Counted from the first letter of the stretch, positions 41,305 through 49,960 are shown. The stretch is DNA of 64,000 nt from a bacterium (GCA_023230585.1 JALNXB010000006.1:12308-76307), one strand, 5' to 3'. Notes: a model not told the origin generated them from the letters alone. Translations and numbers: made by a program.

Positions 41305-41973
41305 ATGTTATATATAGTAGCAACTCCTATCGGAAACCTTGAAGATATAACTTTACGAGCAATAAATACCTTAAAAAGTGTTGACTTAATATTTTGTGAG
41401 GATACAAGAGAAACCTTAAAATTACTCAACTATTTGGATATCAAGAAACCTCTTGTTAGTTACTATAAAGATAATGAATCAAAACGATTGAAGAAAGCAT
41501 TACAACTTCTTTTGGACGGAAAAGAGGTTGCTCTTGTGTCAGATAGAGGTACTCCAGGTATCTCTGACCCTGCCTATCTTCTTGTTAGAGAAGCATATAG
41601 ATATAACATAAAAGTTGTTCCTATACCAGGCTCTTCTGCTTTACTTGCGGCTCTATCAGTAAGCGGTCTTCCTTCAGATAGATTTTCGTTTTATGGATTT
41701 ATTCCGAGAAAAGAGGGTAAAAAAAAAGAGTTTTTTGCTTCCCTTATGGAAAAAGAAGAGACCCTTGTTTTTTTTGAATCGGTCCATAGAGTTGAGGGTA
41801 CTCTTAAAATGTTAAACACCTTTTTCCCTGAAAGGGAGATGGCTATATGTAGAGAATTAACAAAAAAATTTGAAGAAATAAAGGTTGGCAAAGTCTCCGA
41901 CATAACCAGAGAATATATGGAGAGAGAAAATATAAAAGGAGAATTTGTCTTTATAATAAAAGGGAGAGATTAA
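41305..41973 (+). CDS. rsmI: 16S rRNA (cytidine-1402-2'-O)-methyltransferase
   Basis: This 222-residue SAM-dependent enzyme of the tetrapyrrole-methylase fold modifies C1402 in the 30S decoding centre. Seen: the N-terminal VATPIGNLEDITLRA, FCEDTRET, the SDRGTPGISDPAYLLV loop, PIPGSSALLAALSVSGLP and FFESVHR. It lacks the C-terminal extension of the E. coli protein (286 residues), as in many short homologues. The SurA_N-like gene starts 1 bp after its stop. Confidence 0.94.
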   Translation: MLYIVATPIGNLEDITLRAINTLKSVDLIFCEDTRETLKLLNYLDIKKPLVSYYKDNESKRLKKALQLLLDGKEVALVSDRGTPGISDPAYLLVREAYRYNIKVVPIPGSSALLAALSVSGLPSDRFSFYGFIPRKEGKKKEFFASLMEKEETLVFFESVHRVEGTLKMLNTFFPEREMAICRELTKKFEEIKVGKVSDITREYMERENIKGEFVFIIKGRD

Positions 41974-41974
41974 A

Positions 41975-42751
41975 ATGGTTATGAAGATTTTACGTAAAAG
42001 AAAAAATATGAAACTCATCTTGTGGGTAGTTGCTATTTTTATCATACCTGGTTTTCTTATTTGGGGGGTAGGTCTTGGTAGTTCCAGTAAGAACTCTAAT
42101 TATGCAGCAACAATAAACAGAGAACCAATAACTTTAAGGGATTTTTATAAAAACCTTCATGAGATGGAACAAAGATATAGAGAGATTTTTGGTGATGGTG
42201 CTTCAGAAATCTTAAAGAGTATGAATTTGGAAAGAATGGTACTCGAAAATATGGTAAGAGAAAAACTTCTTTTGCAACAGGCAAAGAAAAGAAGAGTGAA
42301 GGTTTTTAATAGTGAAATAATTGAAGTAATAAAAGCTGACCGTGCCTTTTTAAATGAAAAGGGAGTATTTGACCAGAATCGGTATAAAGAGATTATTGCA
42401 TCTATGCCAAACGAAGAGTTGAGAAAGATAGAGGATGAGATAAGAAAAAACTTAATGTTGAACAAATTACGAGAAGAGATAATCTTAGAGGCAAGTTCAA
42501 ATATATCTGAAGCAGAGGTAGATGAGTATATAAAAAACAATCAGATAACAGATGTTGATAAGGCGTCTATAAGAGAATCTTTAATTAGACAGAAAGGCGA
42601 TGAAGCATACGGGCAATGGTACGAAAGTGTTAAGAGCCGTTCTAAAATCAATATATATCTTGCTTCAGCTAAACCTGTTGAATTACCAGATGAACAGATA
42701 GAAGATAACAAACCAAAAACAAAGGGAAGGTTAAAATTATGGCGAAAATAA
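41975..42751 (+). CDS. membrane-anchored SurA_N-like chaperone, no parvulin domain
   Basis: A 258-residue protein with one N-terminal membrane helix (about 13-33) and a helical SurA/PpiD-type N domain: INREPITLRDFYKNL, then MVREKLLLQQAKKRRVKV, and GVFDQNRYKEIIASMP. The parvulin peptidyl-prolyl isomerase domain that normally follows is absent, so it may act only as a chaperone in the periplasm. It is sandwiched between rsmI (1 bp) and DUF1015 (13-bp overlap) in one operon. PpiD/SurA partners elsewhere remain possible. Confidence 0.75.
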   Translation: MVMKILRKRKNMKLILWVVAIFIIPGFLIWGVGLGSSSKNSNYAATINREPITLRDFYKNLHEMEQRYREIFGDGASEILKSMNLERMVLENMVREKLLLQQAKKRRVKVFNSEIIEVIKADRAFLNEKGVFDQNRYKEIIASMPNEELRKIEDEIRKNLMLNKLREEIILEASSNISEAEVDEYIKNNQITDVDKASIRESLIRQKGDEAYGQWYESVKSRSKINIYLASAKPVELPDEQIEDNKPKTKGRLKLWRK

Positions 42752-43950
42752 AACCATTTAAAGGGCTGATTTATAACACCGAAATAGTAGAAAACATTAG
42801 TAACGTCATTTCACCTCCGTGGGATATTATTGATGATGAGGAAGAAAAAAGGTTGTATTCGTCTTCCAAATGGAATGTCATAAACCTTATATCCAAAAAA
42901 AATGCACCTTCTGACGTTAATAAGTTTTTTACAGATTTCATTAAAGAGAAAGTTTTAACGCAAGACAATGTAGAATCTTTCTACTGTTTAAGACATACAT
43001 TCTCTTACCTTGGAAAAAGTTATGAACGGTCTGGGATTTTTGCTCTTATTAAGATAGAAGATTTTAAAGAAGGGAACATAATTCCTCATGAGCACGTATT
43101 TGAAAAGCATTATACTAATAGATACAGGTTGATAGATGAGTGTCGTGCAAATTTTTCACCTGTCTTCATGCTGTATAGAGATAAAGAGAATAGGGTAGAA
43201 GATGTAATAGAAGAAACACCTGTTATATTTGAAGGAAATATAGGAGATGATTCGTTAAAATTTGGAAGGATTGATAATCAGAAAGATATCCAACTGATAG
43301 TAGATACAATTACTCCTGAAAAACTTTTTATAGCAGATGGGCATCACAGATATCAAGCTGCTTTTAAGTTTTTTCAGGATAACCCTGACGAGAAAAACGG
43401 GTATGTGTTGGTATTTCTTGCTAACTTAGATTCTTCAGGATTGGTGATACTACCTACACACCGTTATCTGCCATACAATATATCTTTTTTAGAGAATATG
43501 CCTTCTTTTGAGGAGAAATTTGATGTAGTTAAGACAGAGAACTGGGATAAGACCTATGAAAAAATGTCTAAAGATGTAGACAAACATATTTTTGGGGTAT
43601 ATGAAAAAGGAAGTTTTTATACAATCACTTTAAAAAATGAAGATACTATTCTTGAACTATCTTCTTCTCAGGAGCATTCAAAAGAATGGTTATCTCTTGA
43701 CAACGTAATCCTGAAAAATATTATTTTTGATGGTATTTTAAACTTGAAAGATAGAGAGGTTTTTTATAGCGCATCATCAGAATATATATTAAATGAGTAT
43801 ACAAAAAAACAAGAAGGAATCATCTTTTTTGTAAACCCTGTAAGTAAGAAGTCTTTCTTGAATATATCTCTTAATAATGAAAAGATGCCTCAAAAGAGCA
43901 CCTATTTCTACCCCAAGGTCCCTACTGGACTTGTGATACATAAGTTTTAA
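42739..43950 (+). CDS. DUF1015 family protein
   Basis: A 403-residue cytosolic protein. It carries the DUF1015 signature: an N-terminal KPFKGLIYN start, then NVISPPWDIID (near 26-36), and the strongly conserved FIADGHHRYQAA (near 195-206). The function is unestablished; the family is widespread, often beside serine/phosphoglycerate metabolism genes. It overlaps the preceding gene by 13 bp. No membrane helix. Confidence 0.9.
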   Translation: MAKIKPFKGLIYNTEIVENISNVISPPWDIIDDEEEKRLYSSSKWNVINLISKKNAPSDVNKFFTDFIKEKVLTQDNVESFYCLRHTFSYLGKSYERSGIFALIKIEDFKEGNIIPHEHVFEKHYTNRYRLIDECRANFSPVFMLYRDKENRVEDVIEETPVIFEGNIGDDSLKFGRIDNQKDIQLIVDTITPEKLFIADGHHRYQAAFKFFQDNPDEKNGYVLVFLANLDSSGLVILPTHRYLPYNISFLENMPSFEEKFDVVKTENWDKTYEKMSKDVDKHIFGVYEKGSFYTITLKNEDTILELSSSQEHSKEWLSLDNVILKNIIFDGILNLKDREVFYSASSEYILNEYTKKQEGIIFFVNPVSKKSFLNISLNNEKMPQKSTYFYPKVPTGLVIHKF

Positions 43951-44037
43951 GGTGAGTTTTCAGTAAACCATCCCCACACTCTCCTCCCTCGGGGGGACTC
44001 TGGACAAGACCCTAAGGGTAGAAGGCAAAAATGGGAG

Positions 44038-44209
44038 GGTGTATGCACCGTAGTACTAGAGTGAGTAGACACCACATACGCCTTTCTTTTATGTCTTTAT
44101 CTGCCGTTTTATGGCATTGCGAGGAGCGTTTTATTCCATAGTTTTCATAGGAATTGCGACGTGGCAACCCTCGTATTTATCCTTATTATTTTTTTGTCTT
44201 TTCTTCGTT
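44038..44209 (+). repeat. solo family A right end plus 136-bp spacer with family C palindrome
   Basis: 44038-44073 is a family A right-end unit. The spacer 44074-44209 matches the one at 19858-19994 throughout. The shorter 51-bp spacer of A1 (1550-1600) lacks an internal block of about 85 bp that includes GGCATTGCGAGGAGCG and GCGACGTGGCAACCCTCG, a common bacterial intergenic palindrome type. Confidence 0.75.
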
Positions 44210-44432
44210 AAAAAAGTATGTGTCTATGAACGAATTACGAGGTGCTACTACACTTCAAGCAAGAATCGGGCTGTTAACAAAAGGTTCAAGCCTTTTGTTC
44301 CCCTACTCTGAGCCTGTTAAGCCCTTCGGAGATGTTTTATATGCAGAAGGGTGAGTTCTCAGAGTGCCCGATTGTTGAGTAGAAGGTGTATGCGCCGTAG
44401 TACCAGAGTGAATAGACACCACATACTTTTTT
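44210..44432 (+). mobile_element. family A inverted-repeat element, complete copy A2
   Basis: 223 bp, ends AAAAAAGTATGTGTCTAT and ATAGACACCACATACTTTTTT. The core fold is fully paired: P1 44264-44271/44366-44373 (AATCGGGC/GCCCGATT), P2 44276-44284/44291-44299 (AACAAAAGG/CCTTTTGTT), P3 44305-44312/44358-44365 (ACTCTGAG/CTCAGAGT), P4 44322-44327/44346-44351 (CCCTTC/GAAGGG). No coding potential. The rest of the 43951-44501 gap holds only repeat fragments. Confidence 0.8.
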
Positions 44433-44501
44433 ATTCCTTATTTCTACAAACCGATCGGTGTTCACTAAGAGCATACAGAGTGGTAGTATCTACCACCAAA
44501 C

Positions 44502-46757
44502 TTAAAAAGAGACTACCATAGTATCTGGTGTTCTTGTTTCCCCTTCTATAAGCCAGTTTCCATCACCTTGAACAATCTTTGTTTTGCCAGATTTTGATGG
44601 AAGACTTGCTCTTTTAGGTTTTTGGGAAAAGATGATTTTAAACTGACCGCTATATGCAAACTTAATAGAAAGTTTATTTTTCTCATAAAACACCTCTTCT
44701 AACTTTATATCTGAGTCAAGAATTTGAGGTGTTGAACTTACTTTTGAAACAGAAAAAAGTAGGCTGTTTCGAGAGTCTATTTTAATATTGTTATAAGCTT
44801 GCAGAGGGGTTGTTTTGAGTGACCAAACATCTGTTGCAAGATATTTACCAGCAGGCAAACCGAGTTTGCGGTTATCAATTTTAAATGTTTTAGGTGTATC
44901 TCCAGTATTAAAAAAAGCAACCGTTCTTACAGGTAAGTGTGAGTTGTCTTTTAAAAGTGAAAAATGGGCACCTTCAAAGTACCATTTATCAGGATGCTTA
45001 TCTGTTGTTCTATAATTATAATCGGAAAAATATATATCCTGCCCATTATTAAGGCAGGTGAAAGCTTTCTTAACAAATTTGTATCTTGGATGCTTATAAT
45101 TCTTATGGTGCCATCCACCTGTTTCTACAATAGATCTTGAAATAATACAATAGTTAAGCCACAATAGATACTCATTATCTTTTAACCCAGGTAATATCCC
45201 TATAGCATCGCTGTTTGGAATAAACAAATCTCCGCATTGAGTAGCAAAACAAGCCGCACCCCAAAGCATATTTGCTTCTACGTTATCCCAACTACCTTCA
45301 CATACATCAATTCCGTATCTATAATTGTTAAAGAACTCCCCAAGAAAAGGGTTGGCCATCACAATATCGCATCCTGTCTGCATATATCCCCAAGAAGGTA
45401 ACCTTTTTCGCATTTCATAAGACCACCATCTTCTCAGTTCATAAGCACTCTTATCTTTTTTTGAAAGGAGAGGGCGGCTGTCTTCAAAGGGGTAACTCCA
45501 TAAGTCGTGCTTGACTCCTTCAAATCCAAACTCTGTGATAAGAGTATCAAGGGATTTTTCCATAAAACTTCTTACCTCTGGAATACTTATATCAAGTATT
45601 CTGGGACCTTTGTCTGAAGGAAATCTGTCGTAAAGCCATTCAGGATGTTCCTTAGCAAAACGGTTTGCTCGTTCTATCATTCCTGAAATCCAGATAGCTG
45701 GTTTCATTCCTGTCTGTTTAACTTTGTCTGCATATTTTTTTAAACCTTCAGGAAACTTTTTAGGGTCTCCTGCGACTCCTTTTTCGTAAGGTACACCCAA
45801 TCCGCCTTTATATTCTCCTACTGTTCCATACCCCCAATCAATATAAATCCATTCAATTGCGGGGATGTTTTTCTTCATAAATTTAGCGGTCTTTAAAATT
45901 CTATCCTGGTCTATATCTTGTACTGGTCCATCATTTGAAGACCCCCACAAAGCAGTATACCTATTTGTGTCAGTCTTACCTATATTGACAGGAAGGTGTT
46001 TTCTTAACTCATAAAGATACCCTTGAAAAATACTGCTGATATTATCCGAATCTTCTGTAATTCCTAAGTACCATACATCTTCATCAATTGTTTCATTTGC
46101 TACAAAATTTCTATATTCTATAGTTTTTAATGAAGAGAATATCTTCCAGTCTACCTTATCTTTATTATGTTTAATTGAGTAATTATGATAAAAAACGTTC
46201 TGGTTAAGTGTCCCGTGTACAATACCTTTTTTTGTAGAATGATTTGAGACTAACATCGCTGGAAACGGTTGGTAGGGAGATGCTCCTATCCTGTCGGTTG
46301 TTAGCGCTGGGTCATTATAACCTGTCTCTTCAAGAAGGCAATCCCAATCACTTTTTTTAATAAGTTCTTGGGTTAGTTTTAAATCAACAGGCATAGCCAT
46401 CATCTTGTATATGCGCGGGTTTTCTACGTGGTAGTAGTAGTCCTCTTTTGGTGGACACGTTTTCCCAAAATCTACTCCTTGCAACTGAAAAAGAGTCTCT
46501 TTCAAACGGAGAGTTTTGCCTGAAATGTTTTTAATGCTTCGTTTCCAGATACTCTTATATTCATCCCAAGAAAACCAAACCGTTTCTTCTGCAAGGTTAT
46601 CATATACATTGTAAATAATGCCAACCTTATCAGTATTATTTACTTCAATTGTAACTTGTTTAGGAGTCCTATTCTTTCCTTCTATATTAAGGTTAAATTC
46701 TACTGAAACATTTTTACAACCAGTGATTTTTTGGAGAATGTTATTTACTCGTTTCAT
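44502..46757 (-). CDS. GH36-like alpha-galactosidase/glycosidase
   Basis: A 751-residue protein resembling the melibiase/GH36-GH31 clan. A beta-sandwich N domain is followed by a TIM barrel: WIYIDWGYG, then GMKPAIWISGMI, and GFEGVKHDLWSYPFED, whose Asp after K/H is the nucleophile-like position (KxD). The C-terminal beta domain ends WLIEGETRTPD. ATG 46757 has a GAGGTG ribosome site and lies downstream of the predicted transcription start near 46791; the frame from 46805 would start before it. No signal peptide, so it is cytoplasmic. The sugar is not predicted. Confidence 0.78.
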   Translation of the reverse strand: MKRVNNILQKITGCKNVSVEFNLNIEGKNRTPKQVTIEVNNTDKVGIIYNVYDNLAEETVWFSWDEYKSIWKRSIKNISGKTLRLKETLFQLQGVDFGKTCPPKEDYYYHVENPRIYKMMAMPVDLKLTQELIKKSDWDCLLEETGYNDPALTTDRIGASPYQPFPAMLVSNHSTKKGIVHGTLNQNVFYHNYSIKHNKDKVDWKIFSSLKTIEYRNFVANETIDEDVWYLGITEDSDNISSIFQGYLYELRKHLPVNIGKTDTNRYTALWGSSNDGPVQDIDQDRILKTAKFMKKNIPAIEWIYIDWGYGTVGEYKGGLGVPYEKGVAGDPKKFPEGLKKYADKVKQTGMKPAIWISGMIERANRFAKEHPEWLYDRFPSDKGPRILDISIPEVRSFMEKSLDTLITEFGFEGVKHDLWSYPFEDSRPLLSKKDKSAYELRRWWSYEMRKRLPSWGYMQTGCDIVMANPFLGEFFNNYRYGIDVCEGSWDNVEANMLWGAACFATQCGDLFIPNSDAIGILPGLKDNEYLLWLNYCIISRSIVETGGWHHKNYKHPRYKFVKKAFTCLNNGQDIYFSDYNYRTTDKHPDKWYFEGAHFSLLKDNSHLPVRTVAFFNTGDTPKTFKIDNRKLGLPAGKYLATDVWSLKTTPLQAYNNIKIDSRNSLLFSVSKVSSTPQILDSDIKLEEVFYEKNKLSIKFAYSGQFKIIFSQKPKRASLPSKSGKTKIVQGDGNWLIEGETRTPDTMVVSF

Positions 46758-46797
46758 ATTCACCTCTTCTGTTTTAACAATGTGTTTTAGTAAAGAC

Positions 46798-46825
46798 AGT
46801 ATCACATCTGGCTATTTTTTGTCAA
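46798..46825 (-). promoter_or_regulatory. promoter of the GH36-like gene
   Basis: Minus strand TTGACA (46820-46825), 16 bp, GATACT (46798-46803) with an upstream TG. Leader of about 34 nt. Confidence 0.7.
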
Positions 46826-46905
46826 ATGTTTAGTAACATTTAGCAGGAAGAGTGTGAGTTTAGCATTATATTTCATTTTTTAGAACCAAGAAGCCAAGAG
46901 ATATT

Positions 46906-46934
46906 TTGACAGAAAATTTAACAAATGCTTTAAT
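46906..46934 (+). promoter_or_regulatory. promoter of the TauE/SafE gene
   Basis: TTGACA (46906-46911), 17 bp, TTTAAT (46929-46934). Divergent from the GH36 promoter in the same 215-bp gap. Confidence 0.7.
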
Positions 46935-46972
46935 AAAAAGAATTTCATCTTAAGAATATGTGGAGGTACTAA

Positions 46973-47719
46973 ATGTATCATTTCTCACCTTTTTCTCTTA
47001 TAGTTCTTATATTTGCTGGTATTCTTATAGGACTTTCAAAAACAGCAGTCCCTGGTATAGGAGCAGTTTCCATACCTCTCTTTGCGAGCGTTATGCCTGC
47101 AAAGGCTTCAACAGGTCTAATGTTAACTCTTATTATTTTTGCAGATATGTTTGCTGTTCTTTATTATCGTAGGCAAGCTTTATGGGGGTATCTTATAAAA
47201 CTTATTCCCTGGGCTTTTTTGGGAATAATTGTTGGTTATTTGTTACTTGGAAAGATTGATGACAAACAATTAAGATATGCTATCGGTATAATTATTTTGT
47301 CAACTCTTGCCATAAGCCACTGGAAAGATAAGTGGAATACTAAACAAAACCCATCAGGTATACTGGGTAGATGGTGGTTTGCAGCGTTATTAGGGCTTGT
47401 TGCTGGGGCTGCTACAATGATGGCAAATGCAGCAGGTCCTATTATGTCGGTTTATCTGATATCAATGCGTGTGCCTAAAAATAGGTTTATTGGCACGGCG
47501 GCATGGTATTTCTTTATACTTAACTGGATTAAGGTCCCGTTTAGTGTAAGCCTTGGGTTTATAAATCCTGGTTCACTGAAACTCACTCTAATACTTCTGC
47601 CTTCAGTTGCAATTGGGGCAATTGGAGGAGTATTCCTTTTAAAGAAGATGCCTGAGAAAATTTTCTCTAATATTGTAAAAGTTTTAACTGCAGCAGCTGC
47701 AATAAAATTGTTGATATAA
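46973..47719 (+). CDS. TauE/SafE family membrane permease
   Basis: A 248-residue protein with about eight hydrophobic helices in two repeats. The family marks are GLSKTAVPGIGAVSIPLFA in the first half and the AGAATMMANAAGPIMSVYL segment in the second. The family exports sulfite, sulfoacetate or other organic sulfonates, or transports unknown anions. Shine-Dalgarno GGAGG. It ends 4 bp before the convergent hypothetical gene. The cargo is not predictable here. Confidence 0.88.
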   Translation: MYHFSPFSLIVLIFAGILIGLSKTAVPGIGAVSIPLFASVMPAKASTGLMLTLIIFADMFAVLYYRRQALWGYLIKLIPWAFLGIIVGYLLLGKIDDKQLRYAIGIIILSTLAISHWKDKWNTKQNPSGILGRWWFAALLGLVAGAATMMANAAGPIMSVYLISMRVPKNRFIGTAAWYFFILNWIKVPFSVSLGFINPGSLKLTLILLPSVAIGAIGGVFLLKKMPEKIFSNIVKVLTAAAAIKLLI

Positions 47720-47723
47720 CCTT

Positions 47724-48143
47724 TTAATGAAACTGTTCGTGTTTAAATAGGTTATCTTCTATATTTTTTACTGCTTTTTCAAGTTCCGCTCTGTTTATAG
47801 AACTTTTAAATATTTGAATAATGTTACCGTATTGATTGAAAACAATTAAAAGTGGAAGTTCTTCATCGCTCTGTGTATAACCTACGTTATAGCCAGATTT
47901 TTTATCTGTTATAATAATTCCTGCTTTTCCTTTCAACCTCCATCTGTAACTTTTTACAGTAGCCAAAAATTCTTTATCTTTGTCTGTATAACTCTTTACT
48001 ACTAATAAAATACCTTTATTTCTATCTATAAGTTCTTTGACTTTTTCATTGGCAGGTTTTATGGAAGAAATAAAGTTTAAAAGAGTAAATGCAAGAAATA
48101 TCCCTAAAAGAAATAGAGGGGTCTGCCATCTGTTTTTTTTCAT
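47724..48143 (-). CDS. membrane-anchored small protein, thioredoxin-like fold possible
   Basis: A 139-residue protein I do not recognise. One N-terminal membrane helix (about 8-26) is followed by a soluble domain with beta-alpha order: GILLVVKSYTD, KAGIIITD, LPLLIVFNQYGNIIQIF and a C-terminal helix. The LPLLIVFNQYG strand resembles the cis-Pro region of thioredoxin-like proteins, but there is no CxxC, indeed no cysteine at all. It is probably periplasmic. Convergent with the TauE gene. Confidence 0.6.
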   Translation of the reverse strand: MKKNRWQTPLFLLGIFLAFTLLNFISSIKPANEKVKELIDRNKGILLVVKSYTDKDKEFLATVKSYRWRLKGKAGIIITDKKSGYNVGYTQSDEELPLLIVFNQYGNIIQIFKSSINRAELEKAVKNIEDNLFKHEQFH

Positions 48144-48250
48144 TCTGAATCTCCTTATGCATAACCTTTTGTTGATTTAAAGTGCTTAAATTATATCAAA
48201 TACGCTAATATTGTTCAAATTAGTTTTAATAAGTAGTTTTTTCAAAAAAA

Positions 48251-48279
48251 TTGACAAAAAATATAGAAAACTATATATT
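48251..48279 (+). promoter_or_regulatory. sigma70-type promoter upstream of the LpxL-like gene
   Basis: TTGACA (48251-48256), 17 bp, TATATT (48274-48279). +1 is near 48286, leaving an untranslated leader of about 114 nt before ATG 48400. No recognised riboswitch was seen in the leader. Confidence 0.75.
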
Positions 48280-48399
48280 AAAATGTAATTTTAAGTATTT
48301 TGTTGGGTACCACAAAGTAGAAGGGTAGTTATAAGTTCGTAGAAATAAAGGGATAAATGGTTTGCTGTAGTATCATTTTTTTAAAAGGTAAAAAAAGGA

Positions 48400-49272
48400 A
48401 TGGACGATTACATATATAGATTATGCTCTTTTTTGGGTAACCGTTTACCGTTACCTATCTTATATTTTCTGGGTAATATTTCAGCAAGGATAAAGTATAT
48501 TTTTGTTTATAGCGTAAGAAAAACAGTAAGAGAAAATGTACGAATAGTGCTTGAATACCGTAAAGAAAAAAGAGGGCTTAATTATACTGAAGCAGAGTTG
48601 ACACATATTGTTAAAGAAACATATTATAATTTTAGCCGTTATTTAGCAGATTTCTTCAATGTTCCAAAGTGGGATATTTCAAGGGTTAAAGAAAAAGTTA
48701 AGATAGAAAATATTTCGCTTCTTGATGAAGGGCTCTCAAAAGGTAAAGGGGTGGTAGCTCTTACTGCTCATACCGGTAATTGGGAACTTTCTGGTGTTGT
48801 TGCGTCTATTCTTGGCTACAACATTACTGCTATAGCGATTCCATATTTGAGCCCTGCTGTGACAAAGATATACAAAGATAGAAGAAATAGCAAAGGAGTT
48901 GAAGTTTTACTCACAGGTTCTAGCCCTAAAGGTCCATTAAAAGCTCTCAAAGAAAATAGAATTTTAGCTGTTTTAGGGGATAAAACCTTTACTGAAAAAG
49001 GAATAAAGACAGATTTTTTAGGTGTTAAATCTCTTGTCCCTCGAGGTCCAGCTACTCTTGTTGCTAAAACAGGCGCTTTTTTTACAGCTGGTTTTTTTAT
49101 AATGGAGAAAAACGGGTATAGGTTTTTCTTTAAAAGAATAGAAATGCCTCCCGATTCTATGACGGATGAAGAAAAAATAAATTTTCTTTTTACAAGAAGC
49201 GTCAAAGTTATAGAGGATGTTATTCTTGATTATCCGTCTCAATGGTTAAATTTCTCACCATTCAAAATTTAG
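48400..49272 (+). CDS. LpxL/HtrB-family lysophospholipid (lipid A) acyltransferase
   Basis: A 290-residue membrane-associated acyltransferase with an N-terminal hydrophobic region. The catalytic H-x4-E appears as HTGNWE (about 127-132). The GDKTFTEKGIKTDFLG segment and LVPRGPATLVAKTGA match the family's phosphate- and acyl-binding blocks. In Gram-negative bacteria it adds secondary acyl chains to lipid A. Other lpx genes are not in the window, so the exact acceptor is unproven. It supports an outer membrane. Confidence 0.85.
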   Translation: MDDYIYRLCSFLGNRLPLPILYFLGNISARIKYIFVYSVRKTVRENVRIVLEYRKEKRGLNYTEAELTHIVKETYYNFSRYLADFFNVPKWDISRVKEKVKIENISLLDEGLSKGKGVVALTAHTGNWELSGVVASILGYNITAIAIPYLSPAVTKIYKDRRNSKGVEVLLTGSSPKGPLKALKENRILAVLGDKTFTEKGIKTDFLGVKSLVPRGPATLVAKTGAFFTAGFFIMEKNGYRFFFKRIEMPPDSMTDEEKINFLFTRSVKVIEDVILDYPSQWLNFSPFKI

Positions 49273-49364
49273 TTATCATTGCATAACTTGTTTTTTTGAT
49301 TTAATTAAAATTTGTCAAAAAGGTCCCCCATTCCGTCTTTGCGGGTGAATATGAAGCAATCCCC

Positions 49365-49412
49365 GAGGGAGTTGCCGCAGTCACAAAAGGCGTTTCCTCG
49401 TAACGCCACAAA
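49365..49412 (+). repeat. family E repeat, copy 2, beside a family B end
   Basis: GAGGGAGTTGCCGCAGTCAC plus AAAAGGCGTTTCCTCGTAACG, the counterpart of 19765-19812. Just upstream, CCCCCATTCCGTCTTTG (49325-49341) is the left end of family B without its body. Confidence 0.6.
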
Positions 49413-49465
49413 CGGCTAATTGTCAAATTAAGTAGAACTTTAATTAATAATAGGAGAAGATAATT

Positions 49466-49960
49466 GTGGATGTTACTCAACTTATTACAAAAATAAATAC
49501 TTTACCTAAAGAGTTAGTGACTTTGATACTGGCAATGTTACCTATTTCAGAGTTGCGTGGAGCTATTCCGTATGGACTACATAACGGTATTCCTTATTTT
49601 AAGGTATTGATTATTTCTCTACTGGGTAACCTTTTGCCAGTTGTTCCTTTATATTTTTTCTTAAATAAATTATTGGCATTTTTTAATAGGTTTACTTTAG
49701 GAAAAAAATTTTCTAATTGGCTTACAACTCACACATTAAAAAAATCTAAGGTGATACAGGTCTACAAAATGGTTGGTCTTATTATTTTTGTAGGGATTCC
49801 TTTACCAATGACAGGTGCTTGGACAGGTACCGTTGCTTCTGTTCTTTTAAACCTAAGATTTAAATATTATATTATTGGTATAATGGCAGGAGTTCTTCTT
49901 GCTGCTATTATTATGTCGGTCTTGATATTTACTATTAAAAGCGCTTTTGTAATACCATAA
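49466..49960 (+). CDS. small multidrug-export family (COG2426) membrane protein
   Basis: A 164-residue protein with about four hydrophobic helices. The conserved ISELRGAIPYG near residues 28-38 and GIPLPMTGAWTGT near 112-124 identify the Sm_multidrug_ex family. The name is historic; transport of drugs is not demonstrated for most members. It starts with GTG 49466, preceded by GGAGA (8-nt spacing). Confidence 0.83.
   Translation: MDVTQLITKINTLPKELVTLILAMLPISELRGAIPYGLHNGIPYFKVLIISLLGNLLPVVPLYFFLNKLLAFFNRFTLGKKFSNWLTTHTLKKSKVIQVYKMVGLIIFVGIPLPMTGAWTGTVASVLLNLRFKYYIIGIMAGVLLAAIIMSVLIFTIKSAFVIP

Noticed and set aside
44275..44300. Intrinsic terminator in element A (AACAAAAGG/CCTTTTGTT hairpin)
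   Set aside because: The U-rich tract is inside the stem and no U run follows the hairpin.
44111..44354. Two 66-codon plus-strand open frames
   Set aside because: They lie inside repeat A2 and its spacer; the second matches the frame in A1 only because the DNA repeat itself is conserved.
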